This document shows positions 7,063 to 12,757 of a stretch of DNA of 12,757 nucleotides, one piece after another. The stretch spans positions 1 to 12,757 of the forward strand of contig CALLXO010000164.1 in the NCBI GenBank assembly GCA_937875645.1, written 5' to 3'. Each line of letters opens with the position of its first letter. Position 1 is the stretch's first letter. Source of the DNA: an uncultured Clostridia bacterium (GTDB taxonomy: Bacteria; Bacillota; Clostridia; Christensenellales; CAG-314). Made by a program: the position numbers and the translations under genes. Under the pieces are notes generated by a model. That model searched no databases and had not been told where the DNA came from. It saw nothing but the letters and a program-made list of their open reading frames with translations.

Positions 7063-7090
7063 ATTATACCATATTTTTATCATATGGCAA
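7063..7090 (-). promoter_or_regulatory. Promoter of the lipoprotein-dfx operon
   Basis: On the minus strand, -35 TTGCCA (7085-7090, five of six consensus), a 16-bp spacer and -10 TATAAT (7063-7068, perfect) are present. The -10 is extended by TG-N (TGGTATAAT). It sits between the stop of the giant gene (7105) and the lipoprotein start (7043), so this pair can be transcribed apart from the upstream gene. Initiation is expected near 7056. Confidence 0.8.
7069..7087. repeat. Inverted repeat CCATAT-N7-ATATGG within the dfx promoter
   Basis: A perfect 6-bp inverted repeat (7069-7074 and 7082-7087) fills the spacer between the -35 and -10 boxes of the lipoprotein-dfx promoter and touches the -35. 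A dimeric repressor bound there would block RNA polymerase. It lacks the following T-run and GC content expected of a terminator for the upstream gene. The identity of any regulator is unknown. Confidence 0.4.
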
Positions 7091-7104
7091 TAGAATATAT
7101 AATA

Positions 7105-10100
7105 TTATACTATTTTAAATCCATTCTTGCCATTATTTTTCGCACAATACATCGCGGCGTCTGCTTTATCAAACAATTGATGATAATCTTTTGAGTTACT
7201 GTCAAAAATTACTATTCCTGCGCTGATGGTGCATTTTACCTTCCAATTTGATTTTTTAGCTATTATACCCGCTGCGTCATTAAGAATCCTCAATTTATGC
7301 ACAACATATCCTATGTCCTCACTATTGGAGATAAGTATTACAAACTCGTCGCCTCCTACTCGCCCCATTAAGCTTCCTGCAAAAATATCTTTTAATCTAC
7401 CTGCCATCTTGTTTAAAAGAATATCCCCTTTGCTGTGACCGTATGTATCGTTGACGTTTTTAAAATCGTCTAAATCAAAAAGAATAAATATACCTTTTTG
7501 CGTATTTTTTGCTAAAAATATTGTAATTTTTTCCTCAATAGCTTCACGGTTATATACGTCTGTTAGTTTATCAATTTCCGATCGGGCTTTTAGAGAGCCA
7601 AAATTTTTCTCCAGTATTTTTTGTTCCTCCATATCCTCTATGCTGCCTACAATGCGTGTTGTCCTGCCTCCTTCCTCACTGATGCTTAAAAAGGTTGAGG
7701 AATACCATCTATACCCCGCACCGTTAAAATCTGCTCGATATTCTAACTTACCGTTAAATAAGCTCTTTAAGCTTTTTTTAAATAAATTGTAATACTCTTT
7801 CTTGCTGTCAGAGGCGATTATTTCTGTCTCAAAAAATCTTTCAAGAAATTGATGTTGTTTTTTTACCATCCTTTGACTGCATTTGTCTTTTATGTAAAAT
7901 GTCATTTCGTCCGCCACACCGTCATAATCAAACATCATAAAGGCATTATTTTCGAGTAATAGTTTAAATGCTTCCTCCTGCCTGTCCAAAAGCACTTTTT
8001 GTTTCCGTAGTTGTGTCACGTCAGTAACGGACATATAATATACAGCCTTGCTGTTGTCACGATACGCAAAATTGCCGTTTAGATACATCCAGATGAGTCT
8101 GCCTTGAAAACTTAACGGAATTTGTGTACTTATCGGCTGTGCTTTTTTTGCGGCTTCAATTAAATTGTTATGGGTTTTTTTAGATATAATGCTCTGTATA
8201 CCTCCCTCAAAGGTATCTATAAACTCTTCAACGGACAACTCAAACTTTTGTGCCATGTTGGGACTAATATAAAGAGGTTTTATCTCTTCTCCTATTTCAA
8301 CAACACCTATGCCTCCTGGCAAATTGTTGATGAGAGAATTTATTATTGCATTGTGAGCGTTGCTATCGCAAAGTAATAATATGTTTTTTAGTTTTTTGAC
8401 AATATTGTCAAGACTCAACGGTTTTTCGTATATATCATTTACGCCTGTTTCTAATATCTTATAATATGTTTCTTTATCTGTTTTTTCGGTGCAAGCCAAC
8501 ACCGGCACTCCCGAAAGGGATGTATCATTTTTTATTTTGTGTAAAAATGCTAAACCCTGCGTAAAATCAAGATCCAAATCCATTAAAATAGCATCGGGTT
8601 TTTGACTTGTAACAAATCCGTATGCTTCGCAATAATTATCAACCCCCTTTACGTCGTACATGTCCATTAATTTTGGCTTCATTTTGCTAAACCGCTCAAG
8701 GTCATTGCTAATACATAAAATCATTTTTTTGTCTGCAAGATAATTTTTGCTGGATAATCTGTTTAGGCGTAACTTTACCTTTTCAAGCTGCTGCTTAACT
8801 GATAATTCAAACAATTTACGTCTGCTGATATCCTTAATACACATGAGGTATACGCCTTCGTTTAATTTCAGCATAGTTGCAGAATGCCACATATTATCGT
8901 CGTTTTTTAATGTATATTCTATTGTATTGTTATTTTCTAAATCGAGTTTTCCCGATATACAATCTATATAAAACTCCCTTACCCTTTTGCTGTACTTTTC
9001 GTTTACTACGGTGTCTGCCCAAGTTTTTATAGAATAATCTAAAGCCACAGTTAAATTAATTTTGCTGCTATTTTTAGAAAATATTTTAGTGCTGGTATTA
9101 TTAACACAATTAAACTCGCATATCTCGTCAAATACGTTAAATAGCACTTGACCGTATTTTGTCAGCTCCTTATTGTGTGCCGATTCCTTCTCCTCTGTTA
9201 TGTCAGTAAAATTAACTTGCAAAAGTTTCGTGTCATTATCATCTATTATTTGAGCACTGAGTCTAAGCCAACCAATTTTTCCGCTGTTTGCTTTTTTAAA
9301 CCGCACTTCGGTGCTGATAACTTTATTTTTATCAGTTAGATCGCTCAATTTTTTTATTACAACCTCTTTGTCTATTTGAGCGATATTTAATGTATTGCAA
9401 AGTGTCTTGTTTTTAATAAAATCACTTTCTTTTAAATAACCTAATATCTCCCAAGTTTTTTTGTTATAACTGTACAGCGGAAGCTGCTCAAAGGATTTGC
9501 TTGTAACTTTCCATTGTACAATGCCGCAAGGCAATGTCGAATAAAGGTTTTGCAAAAATATTTGATTTTCCTTAACTTTTAACTCGTTTATTTTTTGCGA
9601 AGTAATATCGCTTATCCAACAGCATATTAAAGCTTTATCCTCTGATTTGCTTAAACAAGACGTTTTTACCTTTATCCATATTGACTTTTTTTCCGTAACG
9701 TTGCGCAATACTTCTACTTCTGTCGCTGCGCCGCTATTTATTGATTTTTCGATGGCGTTTACAAGCAGGTTGCGATGTTTTTTATCAAACCATTCTAAGA
9801 CGTTTTTGCTTGACTGATAATACTCAAAAGCATTATTGCCTAAAATCTCAAAATATCCATCGTTTACCTTTAGTGCCTCCATGCGGCCTTTATTGTATTC
9901 GTAAAGACCTATGCCGCCCACAATACTATTCAACAGTTTTGCTAACGTTTCGTTACCGTTAAACAACGTGTCATAATCAGTATCTTGACGGTAGTCAACA
10001 ATACTATCCTTTTCGATACTTAGTTTTACTGATTCGTCCATCAACAAATTAAATTCATCGGCGGGGATAGGACGGCTAAACAAATAACCCTGCATATGGT

Positions 10101-12531
10101 CACAGCCAATATTTTTTAAAAAATTAGCGTGATTATAAGTTTCGACACCTTCTGCCACGATAGGTATATCCAACCATTTTGTCATGCGTACAATACTTGT
10201 TAAAATTGTGCCCGCACGAGCGTTAGTTTCCATATCTCTTAAAAAGCACATGTCAATTTTAAGCACGTCAATGGGTAAATCCTTTAAGGTGTTTAATGAA
10301 GAATATCCGCTGCCAAAGTCGTCCATCATAATGGTAAATCCATAATTCTGAAGCCTTTTAACCACGCTAACTAATTGTTCGGGATTGTCGTTGTAAGCAG
10401 TTTCGGTAACTTCAAACTTCACCATATCGGTGGGTACACCGTGTTTTTTTGCAGTCTCGTAAATTTCATCTGGCAATCTTTCGTAACTCAAACTGGCGCG
10501 CGACAAGTTAACGGATATTGGTACTGTCTTTTTGTTATTTTTAATCCTCTCGCTTTGGTAGATACAAACCTGCTCAAAAATATGCTCGTCTAATGTGCCG
10601 ATAAACCCATTTCTTTCAAAAATCGGTATAAATTCCGACGGAGGAATCATCCTGTCGATAGTCCTCCATCGCGCAAGAGCTTCGGCATTGATTATTTTGT
10701 TGCTGCCGTAACTTACAATAGGTTGTAAATAAAATTCAAACTCGCCCCTTTCCAGTGCGGCGTTCATTTTGTCTACAATTTCCTGCTCACGTTCAATTTG
10801 CATACGCAAATTGTCGTCACAATAAGCTATTCTCGTTTTAAAAACATTTTTGATGGATTCTATTGCAATATTTGCATAGTCCGCCACTTGAGAAACAGAG
10901 GTCTTATTATTAATAAATTCGCATACCCCAAAATTTATCAGAAATTTTCTTTTGCTCACAATATCTTTAATAGAATTGTCAAATTCCGTTAAAAACTCGT
11001 CTGCGTTAAAATCGTCAACAGCCATGCATAGTGCAAAATTGTCGCTGTCCAACCTGCCGTATATGCCCTTTCGCTTATCTGCGTATTTTTTTATGGCGGA
11101 CACTACTTCCATCAGTATCATGTCGGAAAAAGCTATGCCGTACTTTTCTTTTATACTTCTAAACTGTACTATGTTTGTGCGAATAAGTAAAAACTTTTTG
11201 TCAAAACATGTCAACAATTTTTTGGTGACGGCATCAAAAAAAGCACGGCGGTTGTACACCCCTGTGGCGATATCGTAATTTGCCCGATAAGTCAATTCCT
11301 TAATTGCGGCATTTCTTTCGTCCTCAAAATCAACTTCATTTGTAACGTCTAATAGTATCCCATAATAATATGGTACATCGTCAATTGTATGAAGATGAAT
11401 GCACCTTAAAAAAGTCCATACGATATTTCCTTCTTTTCTTTTGAATCCATACCGAATATCAAAAGGCTCATTGGCTTTGGCATCTTTAAACTTAACAATA
11501 AGCTTGTCCCTGTCTTGATTGGAAAGAAAACCATAAGAGCTTTTTTTATCATAATCAACAAAAAAAGCGTTGTTATATTCCTCATTTGTTATCCCGTAAA
11601 GCTCGTTGATACCTTCATTTATACATTCAGCATTTATACGGTTTTCGTTAATAGAAAACAACACGACCGCTCCGGGTATATTCTGCATTAATGCAGTCAA
11701 CTGCACTGTTTTGTCTCTTAACTCTTGCTCGGTGGTCTTTAAACCTGATACATCAGTAAAGACGGCAATTATTACGGGGTTTTCTTTGTCGGGATAATCA
11801 ATGCTTACTCCGTGCATCTGCAACCATAAGTTTTGACCTTTTTTGTTGACGGTGTTGTATTCGATATCAAAAGGCTTGTTGCTGGATAAACCTGCTCTAA
11901 ATTTTTTAATAAATTCCGCTTGTGTTTCCTGTTGCATGTCCCAAAGGAAATTTTTTTTGTATTTTCCTGAAGTGCTTAACGCAGTGCTGCATAATTTATG
12001 ATATCCGTCACTTAGAAAAATAGCCTTTAGGTCTTCGCCCACAACTTCGATAACTGCCACGCCGCCCACCATATTATCCATAATTGCTTTAAGCTGAACC
12101 TGCGCCTGTGTTTGTTCTCTTAGTAATGCGTTTTCTATCTTAAATTTTTCCGCTAAACGGCCATTGATTATGTTTTTAACACGCTGTTTTATTATTCTGG
12201 GGTCAAAAGGGCTGACCAGCATATCCGAAGCGCCTAAATCCAAAACTTTTAATTCGCTTTCGACATCGTCCTGACCGCTGACTACAACCACGGGGATATC
12301 ACTCAAAGACGGCTCGCTTTTCATTTTTTGTATCACCGTGTAGCCGTTCATGAGAGGCATCCTTATGTCTAACAATACAATATCGATAGAATCAGCATAG
12401 CGCTGTAGCAGTTCCCATGCCTCAACTCCGTTTTCCGCCTCTAAAATACTGTATTCTTTTTTAAAAACATTTGCAAGTAGTGCCCTATTAATTTTGTTGT
12501 CGTCAACGACAAGCATAGTTTTTGCTGTCAT
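7105..12531 (-). CDS. Giant c-di-GMP turnover protein: REC, PAS, degenerate GGDEF, EAL, PAS array, REC, PAS, GGDEF
   Basis: A soluble 1808-residue regulator predicted both to make and to degrade c-di-GMP. Order: receiver 1 (1-125; D10, D11, phospho-Asp D55); PAS (about 148-270 and 285-403); GGDEF-1 (about 415-570), with DSDNF at 495-499 in place of GGDEF, so probably inactive; EAL (about 583-835), with catalytic residues present (E617 of EALARW, N675, E707/E710, D737-D738 of DDFGSGYSS, K758, E794, E797); PAS-like modules (about 866-990, 985-1115, 1120-1240); receiver 2 (about 1265-1385; D1318, K1370); PAS (about 1395-1510 and 1515-1635); GGDEF-2 (about 1640-1808), with D1686 in FDLDDF and an intact GGDEF at 1726-1730. 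GGDEF-2 lacks the RxxD inhibitory site. Receiver 1 has Ser107 in place of the usual Lys. The start is supported by AGGAGA (12537-12542) and a strong promoter. The convergent neighbour encodes a kinase-Hpt relay that could phosphorylate it. Confidence 0.95.
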   Translation of the reverse strand: MTAKTMLVVDDNKINRALLANVFKKEYSILEAENGVEAWELLQRYADSIDIVLLDIRMPLMNGYTVIQKMKSEPSLSDIPVVVVSGQDDVESELKVLDLGASDMLVSPFDPRIIKQRVKNIINGRLAEKFKIENALLREQTQAQVQLKAIMDNMVGGVAVIEVVGEDLKAIFLSDGYHKLCSTALSTSGKYKKNFLWDMQQETQAEFIKKFRAGLSSNKPFDIEYNTVNKKGQNLWLQMHGVSIDYPDKENPVIIAVFTDVSGLKTTEQELRDKTVQLTALMQNIPGAVVLFSINENRINAECINEGINELYGITNEEYNNAFFVDYDKKSSYGFLSNQDRDKLIVKFKDAKANEPFDIRYGFKRKEGNIVWTFLRCIHLHTIDDVPYYYGILLDVTNEVDFEDERNAAIKELTYRANYDIATGVYNRRAFFDAVTKKLLTCFDKKFLLIRTNIVQFRSIKEKYGIAFSDMILMEVVSAIKKYADKRKGIYGRLDSDNFALCMAVDDFNADEFLTEFDNSIKDIVSKRKFLINFGVCEFINNKTSVSQVADYANIAIESIKNVFKTRIAYCDDNLRMQIEREQEIVDKMNAALERGEFEFYLQPIVSYGSNKIINAEALARWRTIDRMIPPSEFIPIFERNGFIGTLDEHIFEQVCIYQSERIKNNKKTVPISVNLSRASLSYERLPDEIYETAKKHGVPTDMVKFEVTETAYNDNPEQLVSVVKRLQNYGFTIMMDDFGSGYSSLNTLKDLPIDVLKIDMCFLRDMETNARAGTILTSIVRMTKWLDIPIVAEGVETYNHANFLKNIGCDHMQGYLFSRPIPADEFNLLMDESVKLSIEKDSIVDYRQDTDYDTLFNGNETLAKLLNSIVGGIGLYEYNKGRMEALKVNDGYFEILGNNAFEYYQSSKNVLEWFDKKHRNLLVNAIEKSINSGAATEVEVLRNVTEKKSIWIKVKTSCLSKSEDKALICCWISDITSQKINELKVKENQIFLQNLYSTLPCGIVQWKVTSKSFEQLPLYSYNKKTWEILGYLKESDFIKNKTLCNTLNIAQIDKEVVIKKLSDLTDKNKVISTEVRFKKANSGKIGWLRLSAQIIDDNDTKLLQVNFTDITEEKESAHNKELTKYGQVLFNVFDEICEFNCVNNTSTKIFSKNSSKINLTVALDYSIKTWADTVVNEKYSKRVREFYIDCISGKLDLENNNTIEYTLKNDDNMWHSATMLKLNEGVYLMCIKDISRRKLFELSVKQQLEKVKLRLNRLSSKNYLADKKMILCISNDLERFSKMKPKLMDMYDVKGVDNYCEAYGFVTSQKPDAILMDLDLDFTQGLAFLHKIKNDTSLSGVPVLACTEKTDKETYYKILETGVNDIYEKPLSLDNIVKKLKNILLLCDSNAHNAIINSLINNLPGGIGVVEIGEEIKPLYISPNMAQKFELSVEEFIDTFEGGIQSIISKKTHNNLIEAAKKAQPISTQIPLSFQGRLIWMYLNGNFAYRDNSKAVYYMSVTDVTQLRKQKVLLDRQEEAFKLLLENNAFMMFDYDGVADEMTFYIKDKCSQRMVKKQHQFLERFFETEIIASDSKKEYYNLFKKSLKSLFNGKLEYRADFNGAGYRWYSSTFLSISEEGGRTTRIVGSIEDMEEQKILEKNFGSLKARSEIDKLTDVYNREAIEEKITIFLAKNTQKGIFILFDLDDFKNVNDTYGHSKGDILLNKMAGRLKDIFAGSLMGRVGGDEFVILISNSEDIGYVVHKLRILNDAAGIIAKKSNWKVKCTISAGIVIFDSNSKDYHQLFDKADAAMYCAKNNGKNGFKIV

Positions 12532-12563
12532 CTTTTTCTCCTATTTACTAAACGAATACCTTT

Positions 12564-12579
12564 GTATAAACAATTATAC
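12564..12579. repeat. Inverted repeat GTATAA-N4-TTATAC over the giant gene's -10
   Basis: A perfect 6-bp inverted repeat overlaps the -10 box and probable start point of the giant gene's promoter. The same arms occur as GTATAA-N5-TTATAC inside the 731-747 repeat upstream of the kinase. It is a possible shared operator. Part of the right arm is simply the -10 hexamer (TATAAT with a preceding G), which makes chance resemblance more likely. Confidence 0.3.
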
Positions 12580-12601
12580 GTCATTTGTCATCAAATTTCA
12601 A
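12573..12601 (-). promoter_or_regulatory. Promoter of the giant GGDEF/EAL gene
   Basis: On the minus strand, -35 TTGAAA (12596-12601, five of six consensus), a 17-bp spacer and a perfect -10 TATAAT (12573-12578) are present. Initiation near 12566 gives a leader of about 35 nt ending in the AGGAGA ribosome-binding site. There is no room for a riboswitch in this leader. Beyond the promoter, 12602-12757 is AT-rich and shows no gene or motif that I can support. Confidence 0.75.
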
Positions 12602-12757
12602 GATATTACCACATATTTTTTACATTAGAATCATTTTATTGTTCTTTTTTTCTTGATTTTATAGAATAAGCCACAGGTTAAGTGATACTTTGATACGGCA
12701 CGACAAAAAGTTTTAGGTCAAATATATACAAAGCTGATGTAAAATTTATTATTCCAC

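Noticed and set aside
12532..12572. c-di-GMP riboswitch in the leader of the GGDEF/EAL gene
   Set aside because: The leader predicted from the promoter is only about 35 nt, far too short for a GEMM riboswitch, and no such motif lies further upstream.
1..12757. CRISPR arrays, insertion sequences, phage or defence genes
   Set aside because: I saw no regularly spaced repeats, transposase motifs, integrase or nuclease genes on either strand.

Overview
The window looks like chromosomal DNA from a low-GC, anaerobic Gram-positive-type bacterium, most likely a Clostridia-like member of the Bacillota. The reasons are AT-rich intergenic DNA, strong AGGAG ribosome-binding sites, near-consensus sigma-A promoters, a desulfoferrodoxin (superoxide reductase, typical of anaerobes), and very large soluble multi-PAS signalling proteins. 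No species can be named from the sequence.

Layout. (1) Positions 1-217 are the 5' end of a 23S rRNA gene on the minus strand, cut by the window edge. Its upstream region (218-660) carries a leader with a boxA/spacer-like element and two tandem near-consensus promoters, but no 16S or tRNA gene. The next gene is divergent, so this 23S gene appears to be its own transcription unit. (2) From a divergent promoter at about 889-917, a plus-strand operon runs 966-5984: a 1334-residue cytosolic hybrid histidine kinase (SnoaL/NTF2-like domain, about five PAS domains, HisKA, HATPase, two receivers), an overlapping small Hpt phosphotransfer protein, and a four-helix membrane protein of the TIGR01906/DUF1461 type. 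(3) Converging on it from the right are two minus-strand units. The first is a 1808-residue c-di-GMP turnover protein with its own promoter (12531-7105). The second, also with its own promoter, is a two-gene unit of a predicted lipoprotein and desulfoferrodoxin (7043-6103).

How the parts may work together. The kinase and Hpt protein contain all the stations of a His-Asp-His relay except a terminal receiver, and no DNA-binding response regulator is present. The giant convergent protein starts with a receiver domain and carries a complete EAL phosphodiesterase and a complete GGDEF cyclase, so it is the obvious local candidate for relay output. That would link PAS/NTF2-sensed signals to c-di-GMP, but the link is inference from neighbourhood. 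The superoxide reductase unit suggests oxygen stress as part of the local context, but nothing in the sequence ties it directly to the relay. Several short inverted repeats lie in or near the promoters and are offered as candidate operators.
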